Assembly: GCA_963794615.1 (NCBI GenBank)
Contig: CAWCEP010000005.1
Span: 682,001 to 746,000, forward strand
Direction of reading: 5' to 3'
Length of the DNA: 64,000 nucleotides
From: Chersky-840 sp963794615
Lineage (GTDB): Bacteria; Actinomycetota; Acidimicrobiia; Acidimicrobiales; UBA8190
Part shown: piece by piece, positions 25,084-33,891 of the stretch
Layout: every line of letters begins with the position of its first letter
How positions within the stretch are numbered: the first letter of the stretch is position 1
The notes under the pieces: model-generated
Seen by the model: the letters and a program-made list of their open reading frames with translations, nothing else
The model's database searches: none
What the model was told of the DNA's origin: nothing
Made by a program: the position numbers and the translations under genes

Positions 25084-25983
25084 GTGGACCTCTGCCTGGC
25101 CATCGACATCGGGGGCACGAAGCTGGCGGCCGGGCTCGTGTCCCGGAGCGGAGACGTCTTCGGGGCCAGGCGGGCCCCGACGCCGCACGGTGACGACGCC
25201 GACGCCCTCTTCGGCGCGCTGGTCGCCCTCATCGACGGCGTTCTCGGCGATGAGCACGGCGCGGTGTTGTCGGGCGCCAATCTGGTGGTGTGTGGGGTGG
25301 GCTGCGGTGGGCCCATGGACCTGGGGCGCGGCACCGTCTCACCCCTGAACATCCCGGCGTGGCGCGACTTCCCGCTGCGGGGTCGCCTCGAGGAGGCCAC
25401 CGGCCTCGTCGTCGCGTTGGACAACGACGCCAAGGCGTTGGCGCTGGCCGAGGGTTGGACGGGGGCGGCGCGTCAGCGGCGTGACTTTCTGGCCATGGTG
25501 GTGTCGACGGGTGTGGGTGGTGGCGTCGTCGTCGACAACCGGTTGCTCGACGGGGCGTCGGGGAACGCCGGTCACATCGGCCACGTCATCGTAGAGCCCG
25601 ACGGTCGTCTGTGCGCGTGCGGGGCGCGGGGATGTCTCGAAGCCGAAGCATCGGGCACCGCCATCCTGGCGATGACGGGCAAGCCACCGGCCGATGCCCC
25701 GCCCGACGTCGTGGTGCGCACGGGTCGTCTGGTCGGACGGGCCGTGGCCTCGGCGGTGAGCCTGCTCGACATCGAACTCATCGTGGTGGGAGGGTCGGTC
25801 GCGCTCGGCTTCGGCATCCCGTTCTTCGCCGCCGCCAACGCCGAATTGCGTGCCCGCGCCCGCCTGTCGTTCACGGCCGACGCGCAGATCGTGCCGAGCG
25901 GGCTCGCCTCGGACGGCCCGCTCGTCGGCGCGGGTGCATTGGGTTGGCGGGCGGCCGACCGGGGTCTGGTGCAGGCGCCGTGA
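25084..25983 (+). CDS. ROK-family sugar kinase (glucokinase-like)
   Basis: A 299 aa ROK protein with the phosphate motif AIDIGGTKLAAGL, the catalytic aspartate in LDNDAKALALAEG, the ROK signature NAGHIGHVIVEPDG, and the zinc site CACGARGCLE. These are the features of kinases such as glucokinase, not of ROK repressors, because there is no N-terminal helix-turn-helix. The exact sugar is not decided by sequence. GGGGGAG lies 5 bases upstream of GTG 25084. Its stop overlaps the next GTG. Confidence 0.9.
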   Translation: MDLCLAIDIGGTKLAAGLVSRSGDVFGARRAPTPHGDDADALFGALVALIDGVLGDEHGAVLSGANLVVCGVGCGGPMDLGRGTVSPLNIPAWRDFPLRGRLEEATGLVVALDNDAKALALAEGWTGAARQRRDFLAMVVSTGVGGGVVVDNRLLDGASGNAGHIGHVIVEPDGRLCACGARGCLEAEASGTAILAMTGKPPADAPPDVVVRTGRLVGRAVASAVSLLDIELIVVGGSVALGFGIPFFAAANAELRARARLSFTADAQIVPSGLASDGPLVGAGALGWRAADRGLVQAP

Positions 25984-26282
25984 ACGCCACCACCGCGTCC
26001 CGTGGCGGTCGCGGTCCGACATCGGGGCCGGCGATGAGCGTGGTGCTGGGGGCGCTGGCCCGGCGCCCTTGGTTATGGCCCGCCGCGATGGCCGAGGCCG
26101 TTCGCCTGGCTCCGTCCGGCTGGTGGCGCCGGTGGCCGCCGGTCCCGCTGCCCGACCCCGCCCTGTGGCGGTTCCGGATGGAGACGGCCTACGGCGGCTC
26201 CGGTGATGCGGTGCCCGATCCCGCCGATGTCGTGTCGTTCATCGGGTGGTGCAGCACGATGGGCCGATGGCGCCGACAGTGA
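25980..26282 (+). CDS. small conserved hypothetical protein
   Basis: A 100 aa protein that starts on the ROK kinase stop (GTGA). It is rich in Trp and Pro, with the central segment LAPSGWWRRWPPVPLPDPA followed by RFRMETAYGG. The pattern resembles small conserved proteins of unknown function in related actinobacteria. There is no clear membrane segment or catalytic motif. Tight overlap suggests co-translation with the kinase. Confidence 0.65.
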   Translation: MNATTASRGGRGPTSGPAMSVVLGALARRPWLWPAAMAEAVRLAPSGWWRRWPPVPLPDPALWRFRMETAYGGSGDAVPDPADVVSFIGWCSTMGRWRRQ

Positions 26283-26319
26283 CGACGCTCCGTGCCGGAG
26301 CGAACGTCGCCGACGGGAG

Positions 26320-26325
26320 TAACCT
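26320..26325 (+). promoter_or_regulatory. -10 element (TAACCT) of the HNH gene
   Basis: TAACCT with 8 bases to ATG 26334, or 5 bases to an in-frame GTG 26331. Near-leaderless geometry. Confidence 0.5.
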
Positions 26326-26333
26326 CCTCAGTG

Positions 26334-26870
26334 ATGTTGGCCAGGGAAGCCGGCGCCAATGGGGCGAGCCGAGCGCTCGTGCTCAACGCGACATTCGAGC
26401 CACTGGGGCTCGTCTCCACCCGGCGCGCCCTGCTGCTGGTCCTCGCGACCAAGGCTGAGCTCGTCCACGCCACCGATCGGACGTTCCGCTCCGAGCGCCG
26501 GGCCTTTCCCGAACCTTCTGTCGTCCGCTTGGCGCGCTATGTCCGGGTGCCACACGACCGCACCGTGGCGGTCAACCGGCGCACGGTCTTCGCCCGCGAC
26601 GGCCACCGCTGCCAGTACTGCGGCTTGGCGGCCGAGAGCATCGATCACGTCATGCCCCGCAGCCGGGGTGGCATGCACGCCTGGGACAACGTCGTGGCGG
26701 CCTGCCGCCGCTGCAACACTCGCAAGGAGGATCGGCTGCCGCACGAGGTGGGTCTCGTCCTGCGCACCCAGCCTTGTGCGCCGCGCCAGCGGGTATGGCT
26801 GCTGGCCATGGGCGGGAGCGCACGCGACGAATGGGCGCCGTACCTGGGTGAGCAGTCCCTGACGGCGTGA
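26334..26870 (+). CDS. HNH endonuclease-domain protein
   Basis: A 178 aa protein. The N-terminal part (ALVLNATFEPLGLVSTRRAL) is typical of a widespread actinobacterial HNH family. The C-terminal HNH domain has zinc cysteines in CQYC and CRRC, and the catalytic region SIDHVMPRSRGG followed by NVVAACRRCNTRK. These proteins are stand-alone and not linked to restriction genes here. Their role is not established. The stop overlaps the next GTG. Confidence 0.87.
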   Translation: MLAREAGANGASRALVLNATFEPLGLVSTRRALLLVLATKAELVHATDRTFRSERRAFPEPSVVRLARYVRVPHDRTVAVNRRTVFARDGHRCQYCGLAAESIDHVMPRSRGGMHAWDNVVAACRRCNTRKEDRLPHEVGLVLRTQPCAPRQRVWLLAMGGSARDEWAPYLGEQSLTA

Positions 26871-27604
26871 TCGGCGCCGCCAGTGGCGGGTGGTCGGTCG
26901 AGCGCCGCGTCGACACCGCCCGTGCCCTGCTCGCGCCGTGGCCGGCGCGGGCCGACCGCAGTAGCCGGGTGGTCGCGTTGTGCACGGTGGTTGGGCCGGA
27001 CGCCCTCGTCCTCGGGAGCACGCAGCGCATCGATGTCGTCGACCGGGGGCGCGCTGCCGACGACGGTGTCGACATCGTGCGCCGGGGATCGGGCGGTGGC
27101 GCGGTGTGGGTGGGTCCCGGCGCCCAGGTGTGGCTCGACGCGTGGATCCCCCGGGGAGATCCCCTCTGGCACGAGGACGTCATCGCGTCATCGTGGTGGT
27201 TGGGGGAGACCTGGGTGCGCGCCCTCGATGCGGTCGGCGCCGCCCCGCTGCTCGTCCATCGCGGACGCGCCACGGGCACCGAGTGGTCCGACATCGTGTG
27301 CTTCGCCGGCGTTGGCCCCGGCGAGGTGACGACGGGGCCGTCCAAGGTGGTCGGTATGGCCCAGCGTCGTAGCCGCGACGGAGCCCGGTTGCACTCGATG
27401 GCCATGCTGTCGTGGCACCCGACCGCGCTGCTGTCGTTGCTTGTGCTCGAGGGGGACGACACCCGACAGCTGCCGGGCGCCGACGGTGTGCTGTCGGGCG
27501 TCGCCACCGGCCTCGTCGACATCCTTCCCACCGCAGGACTCCACGGCGACCGCGCCTCGATCGTCACCACCGTCGAGGACGTGCTGTTGTCCACCTTGCC
27601 CTGA
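26867..27604 (+). CDS. lipoate-protein ligase/biotin ligase-fold protein
   Basis: A 245 aa protein of the BPL/LplA/LipB fold. The motif RRGSGGGAVWVGPG corresponds to the RRxSGGGAV substrate loop of lipoate ligases, and a lysine in PSKVVGMAQRR fits the conserved ligase lysine. Some text is unusual, such as LHSMAMLSWHPTALLSLL. It may transfer lipoate or octanoate, but no lipoyl-domain target is nearby. It begins on the HNH gene stop (GTGA). Confidence 0.72.
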   Translation: MIGAASGGWSVERRVDTARALLAPWPARADRSSRVVALCTVVGPDALVLGSTQRIDVVDRGRAADDGVDIVRRGSGGGAVWVGPGAQVWLDAWIPRGDPLWHEDVIASSWWLGETWVRALDAVGAAPLLVHRGRATGTEWSDIVCFAGVGPGEVTTGPSKVVGMAQRRSRDGARLHSMAMLSWHPTALLSLLVLEGDDTRQLPGADGVLSGVATGLVDILPTAGLHGDRASIVTTVEDVLLSTLP

Positions 27605-27896
27605 CTCGACGCAGTCGCGGGTTCCGTACCTTGTCGTCGCGTCGCGTCGCGTTCGCGCCGCGCCCGCGTCGCGCCCTGATCTGATCGTCGCCCCCGCACG
27701 GTCTCGCGAGCGTTGTGGCGACGCGTGGTCGGTATCAAAGGCCTCGGCGTGGCCTCGGCTTTCCCCGCCGGGGAGGCGTCGCCGAGGCGGAGCTTCGTCA
27801 GCTGGCTCGGACGCGGGCCCGGTGGGGTCCCAGGCCGCGGCGCTGCGAAGGGGGGAGGTGGGGCGCCGTGGTGGGGACCAGTGGAGTGAATGGGCA
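27605..27896. other. intergenic region upstream of the mraZ promoter
   Basis: About 290 bases with no credible gene: short ORFs here lack family features or ribosome sites. It contains a GTCGC-rich patch (about 27630-27675) and a nested inverted repeat at 27753-27787. The latter could terminate transcription from the lipoate-ligase gene, but it has no following T-run. Confidence 0.5.
27753..27787. other. nested inverted repeat (possible terminator-like hairpin)
   Basis: CCTCGGC (27753-27759) pairs with GCCGAGG (27781-27787). Inside it CCCC (27763-27766) pairs with GGGG (27770-27773). No T-run follows, so intrinsic termination is doubtful. Confidence 0.4.
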
Positions 27897-27925
27897 TTGA
27901 CCTGTGGGGGAGTGGGGGCTAAAGT
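27897..27925 (+). promoter_or_regulatory. mraZ (dcw cluster) promoter (TTGACC / 17 / TAAAGT)
   Basis: TTGACC (27897-27902) and TAAAGT (27920-27925) with a 17-base spacer. The predicted start is about 27932, giving a leader of about 60 bases. The MraZ boxes overlap it. Confidence 0.7.
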
Positions 27926-27937
27926 GGCGCAAAGTGG
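27904..27937 (+). promoter_or_regulatory. MraZ operator: repeated GTGG boxes
   Basis: GTGG occurs at 27904, 27912, 27924 and 27934, the last two in the context AAAGTGGNGNAAAGTGG. Repeats of this G-rich box at about 10-base intervals upstream of mraZ are the known binding pattern of the MraZ repressor, so autoregulation of the cluster is likely. Confidence 0.65.
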
Positions 27938-27994
27938 AGTAAAGGGGAGGAGCCCGCCGAACTTGCGGGGGGAGCGTCGTGGGAGCTCGATTCG

Positions 27995-28414
27995 GTGGCA
28001 CGGTTTTTTGGGACGTACGAGCATTCGCTCGACAGCAAGGGTCGGGTGATCCTGCCGTCGAGGTTTCGGACGTCGTTCGAACACGGGGGATACCTGACCG
28101 AATACCGGGACGGCTGCCTCGCGCTCTGGACGCCGGACGAGTTCGAGCGGCAGATGGAAGAGATGCAGGCCCGGGCGGCCAGCGGCAAGAGCGACAGGAA
28201 CCTGGCCCGTATGTGGGCGTCGCACACCCACGATCTCGAAGTGGACCGTCAGGGGCGGATCGTGGTCCCGGCCCGGATGCGGCAGTACGCGGCGTTGGAG
28301 AACGACGTCACCGTGGTCGGAGTGATCGACAGGGTGGAGCTGTGGGACCCGACGCGCTGGCAGTCGAACATCGGACCGGAGGAACTGCGTTTCACCGAGG
28401 GTGCGGACGACTGA
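27995..28414 (+). CDS. mraZ: transcriptional regulator MraZ
   Basis: MraZ is an AbrB-fold ring-forming DNA-binding protein that represses the dcw cluster. The 139 aa protein has the two typical swapped-hairpin halves, each with a DxKGR-like motif: LDSKGRVILPSRFR and VDRQGRIVVPARMR. GTG 27995 follows GGGAG by 9 bases. Repeated GTGG boxes in its promoter support autorepression. rsmH follows after a 224-base gap, which is long for this cluster. Confidence 0.96.
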   Translation: MARFFGTYEHSLDSKGRVILPSRFRTSFEHGGYLTEYRDGCLALWTPDEFERQMEEMQARAASGKSDRNLARMWASHTHDLEVDRQGRIVVPARMRQYAALENDVTVVGVIDRVELWDPTRWQSNIGPEELRFTEGADD

Positions 28415-28439
28415 GCATCACGGCCCGAGACACAGGACA

Positions 28440-28457
28440 CGACACCACACGGTGTCG
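28440..28457 (+). other. hairpin between mraZ and rsmH
   Basis: CGACACC (28440-28446) and GGTGTCG (28451-28457) form a 7-base stem with an ACAC loop, 26 bases after the mraZ stop. No T-run follows. It may be an RNA-processing or attenuation element, or chance. Confidence 0.4.
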
Positions 28458-28638
28458 CCATGACAGGGAAAGGAGCAACGCCCAGGATCAACGGTCGAGC
28501 TGGCCTCGACCAGACACGAGCACCCGGAACATGCGCAGCCCCTCGGCTGGTTCGGTGGAAGACTCCTCCTCCGCCCGCTTCCAACCGAGTCGCAGGAGCA
28601 ACCCTCCCGACGGCATCCCGCCAGTCGAGGGGCTGCGG

Positions 28639-29580
28639 ATGCGCCAGGTGTTCAGCCATGAGCCGGTCATGGTCGAAGAAGTGGTGTCGCTGTTTGCCCC
28701 TGTTCCCGCCGGGGTGGTGATCGATGCCACCTCGGGAGGAGGCGGGCACGCCGCCGCGTTGCTCGCCGCCCACCCGCAGCTTCGCCTGCTCTGTCTCGAC
28801 CGCGATCCCGACGCCGTCGACGCCACGTCCCAACGCTTGGCGGCATACGGGGATCGGGCCGTCGTGCGCCGGGCCCGGTTCGACCGCCTCGGCGAGGTCG
28901 CCGACGAGATGGGCATCCCCCCCGGATCGGCGAGTGGCGTGCTGTTCGATCTGGGCGTGAGCTCTCCGCAGCTCGACCGTCCCGAGCGCGGCTTTTCATA
29001 CCGGGCCGACGCACCTCTCGACATGCGCATGGACCCCGAGGAGGGGCCGACCGCGTCCGACCTCGTGAACACGTGGCCCGAGGCCGAGTTGGCGCGACTG
29101 TTCGCCGCCAACGGTGAAGGACGTTTCGCCCGGAGGATCGCCCTGGCCGTGGTGGCGGCCCGGCCGGTCACGAGCACCACCGGCCTGGCCGATGTCGTTC
29201 GCGCGGCACTCCCCGCCGCGGTGCGTCGCCAGGGCGGCCACCCGGCCCGCCGCGTGTTCCAGGCGCTTCGGGTGGCGGTCAACGAGGAGCTCGAGGTTCT
29301 CGTTGACGCGCTCCCAGTCGCCATCGACGCCCTCGCCCCCGGAGGGCGTTGCGTGGTCATCTCGTACCACTCCGGCGAGGATCGCATCGTCAAAGCGGCC
29401 TTTCGACAGGCCGAGACCGGTGGGTGTACGTGCCCGCCCGGACTTCCTTGTACCTGTGGCGCGGTGTCGTCGGGCAAGCTCGTGTTCCGAGGGACGCGCC
29501 GGCCCACTCCCGCCGAAGTGGCTCTCAACCGTCGCTCTGAGAGTGCGCTGTTGCGTGCCTTCGAGCGGAGAGCGGCCTGA
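28639..29580 (+). CDS. rsmH: 16S rRNA (cytosine(1402)-N4)-methyltransferase
   Basis: RsmH (MraW) methylates C1402 of 16S rRNA. The SAM motif is DATSGGGGHAAALL, and FDLGVSSPQLDRPERGFSY and ISYHSGEDR are diagnostic. Length is 313 aa. ATG 28639 has GAGGGG about 7 bases upstream. The upstream frame is open but lacks family similarity, so the ATG is the start. The stop overlaps the next ATG (TGATG). Confidence 0.95.
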   Translation: MRQVFSHEPVMVEEVVSLFAPVPAGVVIDATSGGGGHAAALLAAHPQLRLLCLDRDPDAVDATSQRLAAYGDRAVVRRARFDRLGEVADEMGIPPGSASGVLFDLGVSSPQLDRPERGFSYRADAPLDMRMDPEEGPTASDLVNTWPEAELARLFAANGEGRFARRIALAVVAARPVTSTTGLADVVRAALPAAVRRQGGHPARRVFQALRVAVNEELEVLVDALPVAIDALAPGGRCVVISYHSGEDRIVKAAFRQAETGGCTCPPGLPCTCGAVSSGKLVFRGTRRPTPAEVALNRRSESALLRAFERRAA

Positions 29581-30059
29581 TGGCGGTGGCCACGTCGCCC
29601 GAGCGCGCCACCATGGCGCCCGCATCGGCTCCCGCCCGCGCCCCGGTGAGGCCGGATCCCGCCCGTGCTCCCGGGTTCGAACGCCAGGCTCGCCCCGTCT
29701 CCGAAGCGCCCGGTGTACGGGGGCCCCGGTGGTCGCTCCCGAAGACGGCGGCGCTGGCCGGGGTGATCATCCTGGTCAGTCTCCTGATGGTGGTGGCCGC
29801 CAGCGCGTATCTGACCCAGGGTCAGGTCAGCCTGACCCGGATGCAGGGAAAGCTGAATACGGTGCTCGATCAGCACCACCTCCTCGAGAATGAGGTGGCG
29901 GCGCTGTCGAACCCGTCCAAAGTGGTGTCGCAGTCTCAAGACCACGGCCTGGTGGCGCCCACCAACGTGACCGACCTGAACCAGGTAGACCCGTCGGAGC
30001 CGTCGACGACGACCCCGACGGCCGGGCACGCGTCGCCCCCGCCCCCCAGCAGCCCGTGA
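29580..30059 (+). CDS. ftsL: FtsL-like septum protein
   Basis: A 159 aa bitopic membrane protein with a basic, proline-rich cytoplasmic N-terminus, one membrane segment (about residues 58-78, AALAGVIILVSLLMVVAASA), a short heptad-like region (LTRMQGKLNTVLDQHHLLENEV) and a proline/threonine-rich tail. Sequence similarity to FtsL is low in general. The call rests on topology and position between rsmH and ftsI, where ftsL lies. It overlaps ftsI by 4 bases. Confidence 0.75.
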   Translation: MAVATSPERATMAPASAPARAPVRPDPARAPGFERQARPVSEAPGVRGPRWSLPKTAALAGVIILVSLLMVVAASAYLTQGQVSLTRMQGKLNTVLDQHHLLENEVAALSNPSKVVSQSQDHGLVAPTNVTDLNQVDPSEPSTTTPTAGHASPPPPSSP

Positions 30060-32414
30060 TCCGAACACCGAAGGGCCAGGGACCTGGCGCGCCCCGCCCC
30101 CGTCGGGCCCGTCCGCCCGCGGGCCGACGATCAGGTGCGGCCCCCTCCGGATCGACACGCCGGCCCGCGGCGGCGACAGGAAAAGCGCGACCAGTGGCGA
30201 AAGCGGCCAGGGCGCGATCGGTAGCCAAGAGCCAAGCCACGTCTCGAGCCAAGACCAACCGGGTAAAGAGCAGGCTGGCGGCACGGGCGCGCGCTGCCTC
30301 GGCGGCGCGCGCTGCCTCGGCGGCGCGCTCTGCCTCCGCGGCGCGCGCTGCGTCCGGTACGCGCACGGCGATCCGTACGACGGCTGGCCCCGTCGGGGCG
30401 CGGTCGACCGTGGCGCGACCGCGCGGGTATGAACGCTGGGTCGGATCGTCACCACCGAAGCAGAACCGCAAGGCCCGCCCGGTCACGGGGGGAGCCCATC
30501 GCCGTCGTATCGGTTGGATGCGTGTGGTCGTCGTCCTCGTGTTCGCCGCCCTGGCCGTGCGTCTCATCGGTGTCCAGGTGTTCTCGAGTGGGCGCTATTC
30601 GGCCATGGGAGCGGCCGAGCTGAACCGGACCGTGACCGTCTCGGCGGTGCGCGGTGGCATCTACGACCGCGACGGGGCGCCGCTGGCGCTGTCGGTGCCG
30701 CGTTCGAACATCGTGGGCGACCCGATGCTCATCTCCCATCCCGGACGCGTGGCGCGCGCCCTGTCGTCGGTGCTCCACGTGTCCACGGCGGCGTTGACCG
30801 GTGAGTTGTCCGAGCACTCGGGGTACGTCCTCTTGGCGCACGAAGTCGGGGCCGCAGTGGCCAACAAGGTCACGGCGCTCACCCTGCCCGGGATCAACGT
30901 GCTTCCCGTCACCGAGCGGGTGGACCCGTCCGGGTCCCTGGCGGCACCCCTCATCGGCACCGTGAGCGCCGCCGACGCCGGGCAGTCGGGCCTCGAGTAC
31001 CGCTACAACAAGCTGTTGGCGGGCCAAGACGGCATCGCCAACGAAGAGGTGTCGCCCGATGGTGTCCCCCTGCCAGGCAAGACGTCGCAGAGCTCGGCGA
31101 CCGTTCCGGGCACCGGGGTCGAGCTCACCATCGACGAGCCCCTCCAATACGTGACCGAGCAGTCCCTCAGCGCCGAGATCCTGGCGTCGCACGCCAAGAG
31201 TGGGATCGCCATCGTGATGAACACCCGGACCGGCGAGATCCTGTCCATGGCGAACCTGGTGTCGAAGACCGTGCAGCCCCCGACACCCACACCGACGCCG
31301 TCGCCGACGGTGACCGCCGCGCCGGCGGGAACGCCGGCGGGACCCACGACCACCACGACGGCGCCCGCGCCCCCGCCCCCGGTCACCACCGTCATCGAGG
31401 CGCCGCAGAACCTCGCCCTCACCCAGGTGTACGAACCCGGGTCGGTGTTCAAGTTGGTGACGTTCTCGGCTGCGCTGCAAGACGGGATCATCTCGCCCGA
31501 CGAGGTCTTCACCGTCCCCAACACCCTCACCATCGACAAGTGGGTGTTCCACGACGCCGAGAGCCACCCAACCGAGGTCCTCACGGCCACCCAGATCCTG
31601 GCCCAGTCCTCGAACATCGGGACCATCGAGATCGCCCAGCAGCTCGGGGAAGGCCGGTTGGCGGCCCAGATCTCGACGCTCGGCTTCGGGCGCAGCACCG
31701 GCCTCGGCTTCCCGGCCGAGTCGGCCGGCCTCGTCAAGAGCAACCCCGCCACGTGGCACGTCTCGGACATCGGCTCGACGCCCATCGGCCAGGACGACGC
31801 CGTCACGGCGCAGCAGGTCCTGGACATGGTGAACACGGTGGGGACGGGGGGAGTGTTCGTCCCGCCCCGGTTGGTCCAGGCCACGGTCGCCCCCGACGGG
31901 TCGGTCACGAAGACCCCCACGGCCACCCCGCACCGCGCCCTGTCACAAGAAGTGGCATCGCAGCTGACCACGATGATGGAGCAGGTGGTCCAGGACGGCA
32001 CTGCCGTGACCGCCGGCGTGCCCGGCTACACCGTGGCGGGCAAGACGGGCACGGCCCAGATACCCGACTCCGTCCACGGCGGGTACATCCCCGGCGCCTA
32101 CGAGGCCACGTTCGCCGGGTTCGCCCCGGCCGAGAACCCGACCCTGTCGGCCATCGTCGTGCTCGAGCGCCCGAACCCGATCTACGGCGGCATCGTGGCC
32201 GCGCCCGGTGTTCTCCCAGATCATGCGGTACGCGCTACACCGCTACGGCATCCCGACGTCGCCCGGGGGCGGGACCACCGGCGGCGACGCCGATGTCCGT
32301 GCCGTTTCCCCAGGTCTCACCCCCGCAGCCACCGCGGCCGCCAGCGCCCCGAGCACCACCACCACGACGACTACGATCGTCGCTTCCCATGGGAAGCTCC
32401 CAGAAAGAGCGTGA
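30056..32414 (+). CDS. ftsI: peptidoglycan D,D-transpeptidase FtsI (PBP3; frameshift near the 3' end)
   Basis: A class B penicillin-binding protein for septal cross-linking. A long cationic cytoplasmic tail (about 150 residues, with tandem RAASAARAAS text) precedes one membrane segment. Then comes the pedestal domain and the transpeptidase motifs EPGSVFK (SxxK, about residue 462), SSNIGT (about 517) and KTGTAQ (about 661). A Pro/Thr-rich insert (TPTPTPSPTV) lies just before the SxxK motif. The frame breaks near 32209: dropping one G gives FSQIMRYALHRYGIP and the stop at 32414. It overlaps the start of murE. Confidence 0.92.
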
Positions 32415-33891
32415 CCGCCTCCGCGGCTCCCCCATCGTGCGCATGGACCGCTTGCTCCGCGAGGTCGAGGTCATCGAGGCATACGGGGATCCCGCCGGCA
32501 CCGAGGTGACCTCCATCGCCTTCGACAGCCGACACGTCGAGCCCGGGGCGCTGTTCTGTTGTCTTCCCGGCCGGAGCGGGGACGGTCACGACCACGCCGC
32601 CGACGCCGTCGACGCGCGGCGCCGTCGCTCCCTGCTGGTCGAGCGTCGCCTGGCCCTCGACGTGACCCAGGCCGTCGTGGCGCCGGGGACGGCGCGCCCC
32701 GCCATGGCGCAGGTGGCCAGCGCGTTCTACGGCGCACCCGGCTCGGGCGCTTGCTGACCGTCGGGGTCACGGGTACCAACGGCAAGACGACGGTGACCCA
32801 CCTCCTGGCCTCGATCTTCGAGGCGCACGGTGGCCGACCACGGTCATCGGGACGCTCGACGGGGCGCGGACGACCCCGGAGTCGCCCGACCTCCAACGGC
32901 TGTTGGCCGAGGCGCGACGACAGGGCCGGCGGGCGGTGGCCATGGAAGTGTCGTCCCACGCCCTCACCCAGGCCCGCGTCGACGGGATCCGCTTCGACGC
33001 CGCGGTGTTCACCAATCTCGTCCCACGACCATCTCGACTACCACAGGACGATGGAGGCCTACTTCGCCGCCAAGGCGTCGCTGTTCACTCCGACGCGCAC
33101 CGCCCTGGCCGTGGTCAACGGGGACGACCCCTGGGGCCGCCGGATCCTCGACCGGGCCGATGTCCCGGCCGTGGACATTCTCGATGACCGAGGTGAGCGA
33201 GCCGTGCACAGCACCGCCGGCCGACACCTCGTTCACGTGGCGGGGGCGCTCGCGTCGAGCTGGCCCTCACCGGGTCGTTCCACGTGGCCAACGCCCTGGC
33301 CGCGGCCACCACGGCCGCCGCCCTCGGGGTCCCCGAGGACGCCATCGTCACCGGTCTCGTCCGGGCCCCGGCCCGTGCCCGGACGCTTCGAGGTGGTCGA
33401 CACCGCCGCGCCGTTCACGGTCGCCGTCGACTACGCCCATACGTCCCGACGGGCTCGAGGGTGGTGCTCGACAGCGCCCGGCGGTTGGCGGCGGGGCATC
33501 GTGTCCTGTGCGTGTTCGGGTGCGGCGGCGACCGCGATCGCGACAAGCGCCCGGCCATGGGCGCCGTGGCCGCCGCGCCACGCCGACGTCGCCGTGATCA
33601 CGTCGGACAATCCCCGACACGAGGATCCCGACCGCCATCATCGACGACGTCGATGGCGGGCGTTCCCACCGGGGCATCGAGGTCGTGGTCAGGACCCGAG
33701 CGCGCCGAGGCCATCGACCTGGCGGTGGCGCTGGCCGCCGCCGGTGACGTGGTGGTGGTGGCGGGCAAGGGCCACGAACGCGATCATCGAGATCGGCGAC
33801 GTCGCGACTGCCCTTCGACGACCGTCAGGTGGCGGCTGCGGCGGTGGCCGTCGACTCGCCCCCGGCCGGGCCCGGAGGCGGCACGCCGTGA
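32389..33891 (+). pseudogene. murE: UDP-MurNAc-L-Ala-D-Glu:meso-DAP ligase MurE, reading frame broken ~15 times (probable sequence errors)
   Basis: MurE adds meso-DAP to the muropeptide precursor. The full family text is recovered only by switching frame repeatedly: VTSIAFDSRHVEPGALF, VGVTGTNGKTTVTHLL, AMEVSSHAL, HDHLDYHRTMEAYFAAKASL, VAVDYAHT, CVFGCGGDRDRDKRP, the meso-DAP motif DNPR, and VVVAGKGHE. Nearly every switch equals one extra base, for example near 32740, 32753, 33020, 33223, 33250, 33371, 33444, 33460, 33578, 33630, 33652 and 33782. An intact gene would be about 490 aa. Start ATG 32389 overlaps ftsI, and the end overlaps mraY (GTGA). I regard it as a functional gene with a damaged sequence. 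Confidence 0.85.

Noticed and set aside
27630..27675. GTCGC-type short repeats as a possible CRISPR or regulatory array
   Set aside because: The units are 5 bases, irregular and without spacers. They look like GC-rich low complexity.
28460..28720. 86-codon frame starting at ATG 28460 between mraZ and rsmH
   Set aside because: It overlaps the rsmH start in another frame and shows no family features, and its composition matches the non-coding background.
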